A stretch of DNA of 64,000 nucleotides from an uncultured Bacteroides sp. (lineage in GTDB: Bacteria; Bacteroidota; Bacteroidia; Bacteroidales; Bacteroidaceae), in the NCBI GenBank assembly GCA_947646015.1, contig CANSEY010000018.1, forward strand, positions 19,275-83,274, read 5' to 3'. Positions 33,856-42,368 of the stretch are shown in pieces. The notes below the pieces were generated by a model that was not told where the DNA came from, made no database searches, and was given only the letters and a program-made list of their open reading frames with translations. Positions within the stretch are counted from its first letter, which is position 1, and every line of letters begins with the position of its first letter. Made by a program: the position numbers and the translations under genes.

Positions 33856-34134
33856 TTATCTCTTCTTCCCTTTTTCAATCAGTCTGATAACATCTTGTCT
33901 CCGATAATAGGTCTTCCGGTCAATCTGGGAGAAGGACAAGGTACCGTTGCTTCTCATGGCCTGCAGTGTTCTCTGCGATATGTTCAGTGCCATGCATACT
34001 TCCTGATTGTCCATCCAGTCATCCAGACTTTTTGAGGTTTGCCTGCCTTTAAGGTTTTCCAGTTTTTCTTTCAGCAGTTGGATGGACATTACCATTTCTC
34101 TGAAAGTACCAGCTTCAATGTTTACGATTTCCAT
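33856..34134 (-). CDS. HTH_17 (excisionase-like) protein 1
   Basis: A 92-residue small DNA-binding protein. I use ATG at 34134 (MEIVNIEAGTF); the frame stays open further but the added N-terminus is not protein-like. A helical N-terminus is followed by a MerR-like winged helix: WMDNQEVCMALNISQRTLQ and YYRRQDVIRLIEKGKKR. Such proteins beside Bacteroides recombinases act as excisionase or directionality factors in CTnDOT-like elements. It is convergent with recombinase 1. Confidence 0.8.
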   Translation of the reverse strand: MEIVNIEAGTFREMVMSIQLLKEKLENLKGRQTSKSLDDWMDNQEVCMALNISQRTLQAMRSNGTLSFSQIDRKTYYRRQDVIRLIEKGKKR

Positions 34135-34370
34135 AAAGTGTAGTTGTTTGGGTTGAAGCAAAGATAAATGGTATGGCCCGGCTGGCCAACGCGGTGTCAT
34201 CAGATGGCAGCACAAGTCGTCAGATGTCTTAATGTTGGTTGTTGCTAAAATTGGTCATTCAGGAATATCCGATTTTGAATCTGGGAAGTACATCCGTGTT
34301 CAGGAAAGACATGTATTATACTTCGTAATATTGCGCAATTTTGCATAGTACTGTATTCCAACGTATTTAC

Positions 34371-34378
34371 TAAGTTTG
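34371..34378 (+). promoter_or_regulatory. Putative -7 box of recombinase 2
   Basis: TAAGTTTG fits the -7 consensus, 17 bp before the ATG at 34395. No -33 TTTG at the usual spacing. Confidence 0.45.
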
Positions 34379-34394
34379 CACCAAAACAGAACGT

Positions 34395-35591
34395 ATGAAA
34401 GGAAACACACTGAATGTAATGTTCTTCGTCTTGAAGAACAAGTTGTTAAAGAATGGTGAAGCACCTGTAGTCCTTCGGGTGACAATTAACGGACAGCGGG
34501 ATGAAATCCGTATCCAGCGCTCTATACCGGTGGAGTTATGGGACAATGCAAGGATGCGTAGTAAAGGAAAAGACCGAAGTTCGAGGGAACTGAACATGTA
34601 CCTTGAGACACTGAAGAACAGAATATATGTCATCCACAGGAATTCCGTGTATGATGGGGAAAAACTGACTCCGAAGAAGATTCTGGATATTCTGTATACC
34701 AGGGAAGAACGACATCTGGTTCTGAAGGGTATGAAGGAATGTATAGACGGATGGGCGGCTTCTCCCGGGGATTTGCATCCTGCCACCCTGGCACGTTACA
34801 ACAGGTGCCGCGAATTGATGGAGACAGTCATACGGGATGTCTATAATAAGGAGGATGTCGCATTCTCCAAACTGAACAGGAAGTTCATCACGGCATTTGA
34901 AAGGTATCTGAAGGAAACCTGCGGGCTGGCCCGGAATACAGTAGCCAAATATCTGGAGTGTTTCCGTAAGGTTCTCAAGGTGGCTCAGCAGAAGGGCTGG
35001 ATGGAACATGGCAAGTTTTTGGAGGAACTGGGACAGTTGTGCGTGAAGGAGGAGACTTCCCCTTCCTTCCTGAATTGGGATGAACTGAGAACAGTGATGG
35101 AAACGGATTTGCCGGCCGGACGTCTGGAACGGGTTAAGGATGTATTCGTCTTCTGTGCGCTCACCGGACTTTCCTATCAGGGGGTAAGCACTCTTTGTCC
35201 GTCGCATCTGTTAAGAGATGACGAAGGAGCGCTATGGATTTGCAGGACACGTGCTGAAGGAGCGGAGGTTGGAGACAGTTGTACAAGCCGTGTTCCTCTT
35301 CTTGAATCGGCAATGGTCCTGCTAGAAAAATACAGAGGCTGGAATCCGATGAATCCGGAAGGTCCGTGTTTTCCTGTCCCGTCAGTCCAGAAAATGAATG
35401 AATACCTGAAAGAGGTGGCAGTGCGGTGTCGGATTTCCAAGCGTCTGACTACCCAGATGGCCCGCAATACATTTGCTGCGACAGTCACCCTGGCCAACCG
35501 GATTCCCAAAGAACACGTCAGGGAAATGCTTGGCTATTCTTCCGACTATATGTTGCGCCATTATATGCAGGCTCAGAAAAGGAATTCCTGA
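34395..35591 (+). CDS. Tyrosine recombinase 2, paralogue with altered active site
   Basis: A 398-residue paralogue of recombinase 1; the N-terminal third is nearly the same, for example KNGEAPVVLRVTINGQ and RSKGKDRSS. The catalytic domain has drifted. The His-x-x-Arg box reads QMARNTFAA, so the first catalytic His is Gln and the following His is Asn; the box III His is Tyr (LGYSS); box I is again TGLSY. The nucleophile candidate Tyr in LRHYMQ remains, but the C-terminus is shorter. It may be inactive or act as an accessory subunit. The frame is intact, with no stop or frameshift. Confidence 0.85.
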   Translation: MKGNTLNVMFFVLKNKLLKNGEAPVVLRVTINGQRDEIRIQRSIPVELWDNARMRSKGKDRSSRELNMYLETLKNRIYVIHRNSVYDGEKLTPKKILDILYTREERHLVLKGMKECIDGWAASPGDLHPATLARYNRCRELMETVIRDVYNKEDVAFSKLNRKFITAFERYLKETCGLARNTVAKYLECFRKVLKVAQQKGWMEHGKFLEELGQLCVKEETSPSFLNWDELRTVMETDLPAGRLERVKDVFVFCALTGLSYQGVSTLCPSHLLRDDEGALWICRTRAEGAEVGDSCTSRVPLLESAMVLLEKYRGWNPMNPEGPCFPVPSVQKMNEYLKEVAVRCRISKRLTTQMARNTFAATVTLANRIPKEHVREMLGYSSDYMLRHYMQAQKRNS

Positions 35592-35631
35592 AAGGTATGA
35601 AGTGGACACATACAATACCCTGATAAAAAGT

Positions 35632-35672
35632 GAAAGGCTATACTCCAACAGATGTGGTGGTATAGCCTTTCC
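35632..35672. terminator. Bidirectional terminator of module 2
   Basis: A 10-bp AAAGGCTATA stem (35633-35642 with 35661-35670) with added pairs inside it. Same core sequence as the module 1 terminator. Confidence 0.75.
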
Positions 35673-35676
35673 AATG

Positions 35677-35967
35677 TCAGAACGCTTCTTTCCGGTTCTT
35701 TTCCAGCAGTCGTACGATATCGCTTTCCCGGTATAGGATTTTTCCTCCTATCTGGTAATAAGGCAATATGCCGCTACTTCTGTAGTCCAGCAGCGTACGC
35801 TTGCTCAGTTTGAGCTTTCCGGCCAGTTCTGTATCTGTCAGGTAGTTTTCCCCGTCCAATAAGTGCCGGTTGTCAGCCTGCAAATTGTCTATAAGGTCCG
35901 ATACCCTTTTCATTTCATCGAAGAAATGAAGCACTTCCTTGTCTGATCTGGTGATGATTGTTCCCAT
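35677..35967 (-). CDS. HTH_17 (excisionase-like) protein 2
   Basis: A 96-residue DNA-binding protein, start taken at ATG 35967 (MGTIITRSDKEVLHFFDEM). A helical N-terminus is followed by the winged helix YLTDTELAGKLKLSKRTLLD and LYRESDIVRLLEKNRKEAF. It has the same size and order as HTH protein 1, though the sequences are only distantly alike. It is convergent with recombinase 2, so recombinase-terminator-HTH is repeated twice in tandem. Confidence 0.8.
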   Translation of the reverse strand: MGTIITRSDKEVLHFFDEMKRVSDLIDNLQADNRHLLDGENYLTDTELAGKLKLSKRTLLDYRSSGILPYYQIGGKILYRESDIVRLLEKNRKEAF

Positions 35968-37289
35968 TAAATGTTCTTTTTGGTTTGAAACAAAGATATT
36001 AGCATTTCTATGCCGCTGCAAACCATCGGAACCTGTTGGTATCAGATGTCATCAAATGTCTTCAGATTTCATCGTACCGGATTCCTGTTTCCAGTCCTTC
36101 AGCTTGTTCTTTAATACCTTCATGTCCTCCGTGACTTTCCTGTACGTGATTCTGGCATAGGCTTGTGTAACCCTTAAATTGGTATGTCCAAGCATCTTGG
36201 AAAGCGTTTCTATCGGAAGTCCGTTTTCCAAACAGACAGTCACGGCGAACGTGTGCCGGGCCACATGAAATGTCATCTTTTTTCTGATATGGCAGATGTC
36301 GGCAAGCTCTTTAAGGTAGGCGTTGCTTTTCTGGTTCGAGATGGTCGGGAACAGGTATTCCGACTCGCCTTTCCCGATGTAGAGACTGACCATTTTCCTG
36401 GCCTGGGGAAGAAGGGGAATGAATGCGGGGTGGTTGGTCTTAGCCCTGTAAAGATGGATGTACAGGCCATTGTCGGAATCTGAAATGATTTGATCCTTTC
36501 TCAACCGACAGATGTCTGAGTAGGCGATGCCCGTGAAGCAGCTGAAGATGAATATGTCACGAATGGAAGCCAGTCTGGGAATATCCAGCCGCTTGTTCAT
36601 CATCCTTATTATTTCCTGCCTGTTCAGGTATTGTTTTTGGCTTTCCTCCTTCTTTATCCGGTAGGTTGAGAACGGGTTTGCCAGAATGATTCCACACTGG
36701 TATGCCCATAGAATTCCTTTTCTGACCATACTCATCATCTTGGCTGTCGTATTGACAGACAGTCTGCAGTCGGTCCTGAAGAAAAGCTCCAGTTCGTGTA
36801 TCATCTGCCGGTCGAACTGTTCCAGTGTCATATCTTGTCTACCCATTTTCTTACAGAACTCTTCAAGCCGCCTGTAGACCAGTTTATGTCTGTTGGAATG
36901 GGACATGCTGATTTGTCCGGCATGTGCCAGTCTGTCCGCATCTTTTACCTGTTTGTCAAATACCTTCAGGAGAGAAAGCGGATTGGATCCTGTGGCCATG
37001 AAGCGTTGTTTCAGCATGCTTGCCGTAAGCAGTTTCCCTTCCAGTTGGGCCTGTTGGTAATGATGCTGCAATGTGGAACTTATTTTGTCTAGATATGCAT
37101 TGATGTCGTGTGCTTCCGGATTCATGGCAGAAACACGTTTACTCTGCTTGTCCCAATGCTCCTGCAGGATGGACATCTTCAAGCTTACATCTGCAGCCTT
37201 GTTGTTGACTATGATACGGAGCATGATTGTTGACTTGCTGTCTTTTTGAAGCTTTCTACGCTTCAGATAAAAATAAATGGAAAAACTAT

Positions 37290-38147
37290 GAGCCTGTTTA
37301 AATTTTGTTCAGCAACATTCTTATTGCAGCAAGTTTCACCATCTCCTCTGCCGAATCGAACGTAAATTCGTAGTTTCGGCAGAGCCTCCTATAATTATCA
37401 AACCATGAGAAAGTTCTTTCCACAATCCATCTCTTTCCTATTGGTTTAAAGCCGTTTGACTTGTTTCCGCTTACAATGACTTCAAGCGCATATCCGAAAA
37501 CTTTTTTAATTTTGGCAGCCACTTCTCCCCTATATCCGGCATCCGCCAAGATAACTTTGATATTGCAACAAAGCTCCTTCAAACATCTGGCCAACAGGTA
37601 AGCGGCCTTTCCGTCATGTACGCAAGCTATTGTTACCATGACAGCTATCAGGAAACCGTTCTTGTCCACGACAACATGACGCTTAATGCCCTTCACCTTC
37701 TTATTGCCGTCAATGCCATTGAGAGAACGGTTATCACCCCAGCGGACGCTTTGACTGTCCATAATACCCACGCTCGCTTCGGTTTTTTGACCTTGCTTGA
37801 CACGGACTTTCTCACGTAAATTATTCAGCAACAAGTCAAATTCACCCATGGAAGACCATTTGCGATAATAGTAATAAACCAGTTCCCAAGGGGCAAAATG
37901 GGAGGGGAGCATACGCCATTGGCAACCCGTTTTCACGAGATAGAAGATGGAATTCCATATCTCACGCAAATTATATTTTCGTTTTCTTTCTTGCAGATTC
38001 AAGATTTTCTTGATAACTTGCCACTGTGTTTCTTCTAAATCCGTCGAATACATAAAATTATTTCAAGTGTGGTAACTTAAAAATAATCATTTTCGAGGAA
38101 AGAAGAAACACTCTTTCAATATCAAACTTGAAAATTTAAACAGGCTC
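37290..38147 (-). mobile_element. IS5-family insertion sequence (858 bp)
   Basis: Ends are a 17-bp perfect inverted repeat, GAGCCTGTTTAAATTTT, with a 3-bp TAT duplication at 37287-37289 and 38148-38150 (a 5-bp CTATG reading is also possible). GAGCCT ends are typical of the IS1031-type group of IS5. It carries one transposase gene on the minus strand. The clean junctions, with the target reading frame restored on removal, suggest a recent insertion. Confidence 0.9.
37298..38053 (-). CDS. IS5-family DDE transposase
   Basis: A 251-residue transposase. Opens YSTDLEETQWQVIKKIL (DUF4096-like domain) with GCQWRMLPSHFAPWELVYYYYRKW-type text; the DDE parts are GIMDSQSVRWGDNR (first Asp), VILADAGYRGEV (second Asp) and RWIVERTFSWFDNYRRL (Glu region). 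The frame is complete, so the element may be active. Confidence 0.95.
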   Translation of the reverse strand: MYSTDLEETQWQVIKKILNLQERKRKYNLREIWNSIFYLVKTGCQWRMLPSHFAPWELVYYYYRKWSSMGEFDLLLNNLREKVRVKQGQKTEASVGIMDSQSVRWGDNRSLNGIDGNKKVKGIKRHVVVDKNGFLIAVMVTIACVHDGKAAYLLARCLKELCCNIKVILADAGYRGEVAAKIKKVFGYALEVIVSGNKSNGFKPIGKRWIVERTFSWFDNYRRLCRNYEFTFDSAEEMVKLAAIRMLLNKI

Positions 38148-38157
38148 TATGTCTCAT

Positions 38158-38523
38158 AAGAAATAAATATTAATTGTGTCCATATCACGAACGGGTGTAT
38201 AGGGCACGGATAAGACATAGATTATGGTTTTGAATGGAATGTAATTGTTGATTATTAATAGTTTTAGATAAAATGCAATAAGAGAAGAAAATAAAGTAAA
38301 TATGTAGTTTTCAGATATTTGTTTTGGTCATAGAAAAAGGTTCGAATCCGCCTGGGGCCCGAACCCAGAGCCCCAATCTACCTTGGAGCAATTGGGTGAA
38401 ATGTAATGTGTTTATTATCAGATGTTTGAACCTGTATGGTTCGACATTGCTTACAAAAATAGGTTCAGTTCCTACATGATTTACTGATGAATCTTGTAGG
38501 ATATTAATATTCAATCAGATACA
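38158..38523. other. Non-coding stretch between the split recombinase and the antitoxin remnant
   Basis: About 370 bases with no convincing gene. It holds the leader of the broken recombinase 3 and, around 38338-38390, GGTTCGAATCC followed by a GGGGCCCGAACCC/GAGCCCC palindromic patch. The first word looks like a tRNA T-arm, but no acceptor or anticodon arm pairs with it. Confidence 0.4.
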
Positions 38524-38823
38524 TCAGACTACTAAGTGTGGACTTTTCAAGTAATCACCTCTTTCCACCTGCATCAGAGAAGAATTTGACGTTACGGAGG
38601 TAGTGTTTTCTAGCTCGTCGGAACGGACGGGAAAAACCGGTTATTTCTGTTTCTTTTGGGAGTTCCTACATTCCTCAGTTTTGGCATGTCCGTTCACATA
38701 AATACGGGCTTTTTCACGGAATCTTTCACGTTCCGATGTCCCGGGTTTACCAAACTGGGAATCCATGAGTTCGTCGATGTTTGTTAAACCGTTTCCTTTT
38801 AGAATTTCCTTTTCTAGTTTCAT
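38524..38823 (-). pseudogene. Remnant of XRE/HigA-like antitoxin
   Basis: The 60-codon frame from 38823 begins MKLEKEILKGNGLTNIDELM and continues FGKPGTSERERFREKARIYV, which resembles the N-terminal part of Bacteroides HigA-type antitoxins before their HTH. It then meets a TAA at 38641-38643. The same frame continues past the stop with DELENTTSVTSNSSLMQVERGDY, which recalls the end of an XRE helix-turn-helix (elements of S-x-I-S-R-I-E-x-G). So it looks like an antitoxin inactivated by a stop and other changes. No toxin gene is seen next to it. Confidence 0.5.
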
Positions 38824-39548
38824 ATTTCAAAGATAGTTCTCATGCTTGGAAATAACAAGTTTTATAGCATAAAATTGTGAATAAAGGTGTGATGAGATCT
38901 TAATGGATATGTATTCTCTTTTTATTTTACATATGTCTATTAGATACGCAAGTATTTGTTTCGTTACTCAAAGAAATAGAGTTGAAAAATTATTACACAA
39001 AATCATCTTTGTTTGTATGAATATTAAATACTTTTATTATAGTCAATATTAGATTGGTGTACGTGTTTCATTCAAATTGTAACAGTTCATTCTTTAGTTT
39101 ACATATATTGGTAAAAGAAATTAATGAAATGGTTGAATAACACGTCATTATAAAAGCTAGTCTTGGAATATCGATTTCCTATATAATTAGGACTTTCTGT
39201 TAAAATGTGCTCTAATAGAGATGTTACTTCCTTTTTTCTACAGGATGAGGATAGATTATTAGGATGTTGATTGTGTCAACTTAATGATTAATACCTTTTT
39301 ATACTTAAAAAAAGTTGTTTTTATGATTTTTGTTCTTTATATTTTGAATTTTGAGAAGTTATATTTATTTTTATATTTTAAAATAAGATTTTTGATGAAA
39401 ATAATACTAGAAATTTATAACTGTAGATATCGTCCTGTTAGAAATTTGTTAGACCCTATAATATATATGCTATATTGATAATAAGGCAAGAATATAAATG
39501 ATATTATTATGTGGTAGAAAAATATGTTGTATTTAATAAGTTTAAAAT
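38824..39548. other. AT-rich non-coding stretch before the OLD nuclease
   Basis: About 725 bases of very AT-rich sequence, clearly poorer in GC than the rest of the window. The only frame above 60 codons (39284-39478) is hydrophobic with Phe/Leu/Ile/Tyr-biased content expected of AT-rich noise. The promoter of the OLD gene presumably lies here, but no clear TAnnTTTG was found close to the start. The low GC shared with the OLD gene suggests the two arrived together. Confidence 0.5.
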
Positions 39549-41252
39549 ATGATTATAAAGAAAATTGTTGCAAAGAATTATCGTACATTAGAAGATGTAG
39601 AACTCAAATTTAGTGGATATTATACAGCAATTAGTGGTAAAAACAATGCAGGAAAATCAAATATAATAAGAGCAATACGTAGTATTTTAAATCAGGGAAT
39701 GCGATTTAGATTACGTGGAGGCTCCATCTTGGGCTTGGAAGGATTTGATTGGAAAGATGAAATTACTAGTTGGAAGAAAGATACAAAAGAAGATATATCT
39801 ATTAATATTACATTAGAAATTCATAAAGATTGTGACGCTGCTATTTATAAATTTCTTACGGATTTGATCTTTAAAGATCTTACAGACTTCACAATTTCTG
39901 AATGTGAAAATTTGCATATTAATTTTACAAGAACAGCAAAAAATGAATCAAAATATAGTGTGTTTTTAGGAGAGAATGAAGTTAAAGACAGTTATCAACA
40001 ACAAGAGGTTCTTAAAAGATTAAAAAGCACAGACTGTCTAATTTTTCATAATTCGACAACTTCCGACTTCAATCCATTCGATAATAGTATGGATAGAGTT
40101 ACTAACTTTATCAGTAATTCTGATTTAGAAGCTATAAATAAGAAAAAAGAAGAGCTTGTAAAGATCGTTCAAAAATCATTAAAAAATCACCAAGCAGAAC
40201 TTACGGAATTGTTAGGTAATTTGGAAGATAAATATGAAGTAAGTTTATCTACGCAGGGATTAAACTTTGAAAGAGAGACTATAAATATTTCTTTAAAAGA
40301 AAGAGGTGCAGATGTTTCATTAGATGATTGGGGAAGTGGTACAAAAAATAGGACACTGATTTTTTTAAATCTATTAAATGCTAAAAGAGCTCAACATACG
40401 ACTGTTGATTCAGATCGTATTGCTCCTATTATTCTTATAGAAGAACCGGAATGTTTTTTACATCCTCAAGCACAAGCTGAATTTGGGAGAATATTGCAAG
40501 ATTTAGCAAATGAACTTCAAATTCAGATAATAACTACAACACACAGTCCTTATTTATTAAGCTTTAAATCACCAGACTCTAACATACTGATAGATCGAGA
40601 TACGAAGCCTAAAAGTAAAGATCCAAGTTCTCATGTCGTAGATACGCATTCTGAAAAATGGTATGAGCCTTTTGCTGTTGCTTTAGGAGTAAATCAAGCA
40701 GATTTTGGACCAATGAAAGACATTATATTTAGTGAAAATTCTAAGATATTACTTGTAGAGGGTATTATAGATAAAGAATATATGGTATATTTACAAGATA
40801 GTATTCATGGAAGTAATGCTTTGTCTTCAGATATTGAGATTTTTCCATATGATGGAGCTGATAATATAAAAAATAATATACTAATGAATTTTATTAAAAA
40901 GAAATTCAAAAAAGTAGTTGTTACAGTTGATTTGGATAGATTTAATAGTGTCAAAAAGGCGGTTACATCAATAGGATTTAAAGAAAATGTAGATTTTCTT
41001 GCTATAGGGAAAAGTGATATAGGTAAACAATGCATTGAAGGGCTTATTCCGCAAAAAGTATATAGTATTGTTTATGCTAATGAACCTGATTTAGCCCAAA
41101 AGGCTATAATGGCAACTGGTGAAGAGCAAAAATCCGCAAAGAATGAGATTAAAAAGAAGCTTATTGAGGAGTTTAAGAAACAACCTGTTGAGTATGATAT
41201 GTATAAAGATTTGTATGAATTAATAAAAAAGATCAATAAGGCTTTTAAGTAA
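39549..41252 (+). CDS. OLD-family ATPase/Toprim nuclease (probable anti-phage)
   Basis: A 567-residue protein with an ABC-type ATPase and a Toprim nuclease. Walker A is SGKNNAGKSN (about residues 29-38), the signature helix follows DDWGSGTKNRTLIFL, Walker B is IILIEEPECFLHP (about 295), and the switch His is in TTTHSPYLLS (about 328). The Toprim domain has LLVEGIIDKEYM (about 401, Glu) and VVVTVDLDRF (about 456, D-x-D). This is the layout of OLD (overcoming lysogenisation defect) nucleases, known to restrict phages. No GajB/UvrD-like helicase follows, so it is a stand-alone class 1-type OLD and not Gabija. Codon use is strongly AT-biased, unlike neighbours, indicating transfer. Confidence 0.85.
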   Translation: MIIKKIVAKNYRTLEDVELKFSGYYTAISGKNNAGKSNIIRAIRSILNQGMRFRLRGGSILGLEGFDWKDEITSWKKDTKEDISINITLEIHKDCDAAIYKFLTDLIFKDLTDFTISECENLHINFTRTAKNESKYSVFLGENEVKDSYQQQEVLKRLKSTDCLIFHNSTTSDFNPFDNSMDRVTNFISNSDLEAINKKKEELVKIVQKSLKNHQAELTELLGNLEDKYEVSLSTQGLNFERETINISLKERGADVSLDDWGSGTKNRTLIFLNLLNAKRAQHTTVDSDRIAPIILIEEPECFLHPQAQAEFGRILQDLANELQIQIITTTHSPYLLSFKSPDSNILIDRDTKPKSKDPSSHVVDTHSEKWYEPFAVALGVNQADFGPMKDIIFSENSKILLVEGIIDKEYMVYLQDSIHGSNALSSDIEIFPYDGADNIKNNILMNFIKKKFKKVVVTVDLDRFNSVKKAVTSIGFKENVDFLAIGKSDIGKQCIEGLIPQKVYSIVYANEPDLAQKAIMATGEEQKSAKNEIKKKLIEEFKKQPVEYDMYKDLYELIKKINKAFK

Positions 41253-41435
41253 AATTCAATTATGGTAGATTCTTTTTTCTTTGATATTTCAATAGAAAAT
41301 TCTTACCTTTACCTCGTTGGAACAAGGCAAATTCCTATCGGAAAAACATAGAAATGAAGCAGGTGCAGAAGTGGGTGCTTTTATTGGAAGATTTTTATAA
41401 CAGGCTGAATTTCAGTAGTGATTAAAAACTCCGTT

Positions 41436-41452
41436 AGTCCCGTACGCACCGC
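41436..41452. other. Right attachment site (att)
   Basis: AGTCCCGTACGCACCGC, identical to the tRNA-Asp 3' end at 32268-32284. This is the displaced original 3' fragment of the tRNA gene. Confidence 0.8.
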
Positions 41453-41475
41453 TTCTTTTGATTTTTATAATTAGG

Positions 41476-41513
41476 AAAAGCTCTGGTTCTTAACGGGATC
41501 GGAGCTTTTCTTA
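41476..41513 (+). terminator. Terminator beyond the right att site
   Basis: AAAAGCTCTGGTTC at 41476-41489 pairs imperfectly with 41496-41509. It is probably the original tRNA-Asp terminator, now cut off from the tRNA by the island. Confidence 0.6.
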
Positions 41514-41588
41514 TTAATCTTACTGAGTGAAAAAGCAATTGATTGGGAATATGAATATTGAGACATGCAGAATTAACTCTGCTGAAAT

Positions 41589-42368
41589 TTAATAATTTAG
41601 CCAAAGTTTTAAAGGAGCTATTTTGTCACGGCTGACAATTATCTTATCTTTAAAAGGCGGCTTTACATGTAAGATTGCTTTTCCCAGAAAATATGACTCA
41701 ACCTTTACGATGGCATTGATGCTAACTACTGTTTGCCGATTGCTTCGGAAAAAAACATCCGGATCGAGTTGTTCCATAAGCTTGTCCAAAGAAAGGTCAA
41801 TGATAAATTCTCTATTTTGCTTGGTTACGGCAAAGGTTACTTTATTTTCTGAATAAAAATAAGCAATGTCTTCCACTTGTAAGGTAAAAAGTTTGTCATC
41901 GCCTGAGATTAGGAAACGGGTACGGTATTTCTTTCCCGGTTGGGTGATGTTTTGTAAAATTTCCATTAAGTCAATTGGCTTTTGCCCCTGATTCAGGTAT
42001 TTGGTAGTCAGATGTTCGAACTTTACAATTGCTTCTTCCAGTCGGATGTTATCAATCGGCTTAAGTAAATAATCGATACTGTTGACTGTAAATGCCCGAA
42101 TGGCATATTCATCATACGCAGTGGTGAAAATGATAGTACTTTCTGGTTGTGCCTGTTCGATGAATGTGAATGAAATGCCGTCTGTCAATTGTATGTCGAG
42201 AAAAACAAGATCCGGATGGGGATTTTCCGCAAACCATTCTACACTCTTCTTTACACTACCGGGTAATACTGTAATTTGCCATTCGGGGCGTAACTCATTT
42301 AATGTATTGTTTAACCGACGGGCGGCCGGAATTTCGTCTTCAATAATGACTGCTGTAATTTTATTCAT
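41589..42368 (-). CDS. LytTR-family response regulator
   Basis: A 259-residue two-component regulator. The receiver domain opens ITAVIIEDEIPAARRL with phospho-acceptor Asp in PDLVFLDIQL (about residue 57) and FTTAYDEYAIRAF. The C-terminal LytTR DNA-binding domain runs from about 150, with VEDIAYFYSENKVTF and FFRSNRQTVVSINAI. The gene overlaps the end of the sensor kinase gene by eight bases. It likely controls genes with LytTR-type direct-repeat sites, perhaps the three envelope genes upstream; this is inference. Confidence 0.93.
   Translation of the reverse strand: MNKITAVIIEDEIPAARRLNNTLNELRPEWQITVLPGSVKKSVEWFAENPHPDLVFLDIQLTDGISFTFIEQAQPESTIIFTTAYDEYAIRAFTVNSIDYLLKPIDNIRLEEAIVKFEHLTTKYLNQGQKPIDLMEILQNITQPGKKYRTRFLISGDDKLFTLQVEDIAYFYSENKVTFAVTKQNREFIIDLSLDKLMEQLDPDVFFRSNRQTVVSINAIVKVESYFLGKAILHVKPPFKDKIIVSRDKIAPLKLWLNY

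Larger units (their letters stand above)
36052..38157 (-). pseudogene. Tyrosine recombinase 3, split near its start by an IS
   Basis: The body (36052-37289) encodes a recombinase with TGIAYSDI, HVARHTFAVT, LGHTN and Tyr in TQAYARI. Its N-terminus is broken by the IS at 37290-38147. Removing the IS and one copy of the TAT target restores a frame that begins MRHSFSIYFYLKRRKLQ, with its ATG at 38155-38157 on the far side of the IS. An internal ATG at 37224 could still give a product of 390 residues lacking the N-terminal arm-binding strand. The gene belongs to a different subgroup from recombinases 1 and 2 and may come from an older insertion. Confidence 0.85.
32268..41452. mobile_element. Integrative genomic island in tRNA-Asp (about 9.2 kb)
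   Basis: Bounded by a 17-bp exact direct repeat of the tRNA-Asp 3' end at 32268-32284 and 41436-41452. A second 17-bp identity (AATTAGGAAAAGCTCTG) follows each copy at 32300 and 41469, where each copy enters a similar hairpin terminator. Inside are three tyrosine recombinases, two HTH_17 proteins, an IS5-family element, a decayed antitoxin-like gene and an OLD nuclease. There are no conjugation or mobilisation genes, so it is a small integrative island, not an ICE. The recombinase modules look like ordinary Bacteroides sequence, whereas 38.8-41.4 kb is very AT-rich, showing a mosaic origin. Confidence 0.85.
41253..41588. other. Right end of the island
   Basis: 336 bases without a gene. It contains the right att copy (41436-41452), then AATTAGGAAAAGCTCTG and a hairpin terminator (41476-41513) related to the one after tRNA-Asp. 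Left of the att site there is a 23-codon frame at 41354 that looks like a chance or decayed frame. Confidence 0.6.

Noticed and set aside
38338-38360. tRNA T-arm-like sequence (GGTTCGAATCC) as an additional att site or tRNA remnant
   Set aside because: Only the T-loop word is present; the flanking bases do not pair as a T-stem, and no acceptor or anticodon arm was found.
39284-39478. 64-codon hydrophobic frame before the OLD gene
   Set aside because: Composition is what AT-rich DNA gives by chance; no signal peptide or motif, and it stands in a gap without other coding signs.
39549-41252. Gabija (GajA) system
   Set aside because: GajB, a UvrD-like helicase, would be expected directly downstream; instead the island ends about 180 bp after the gene.
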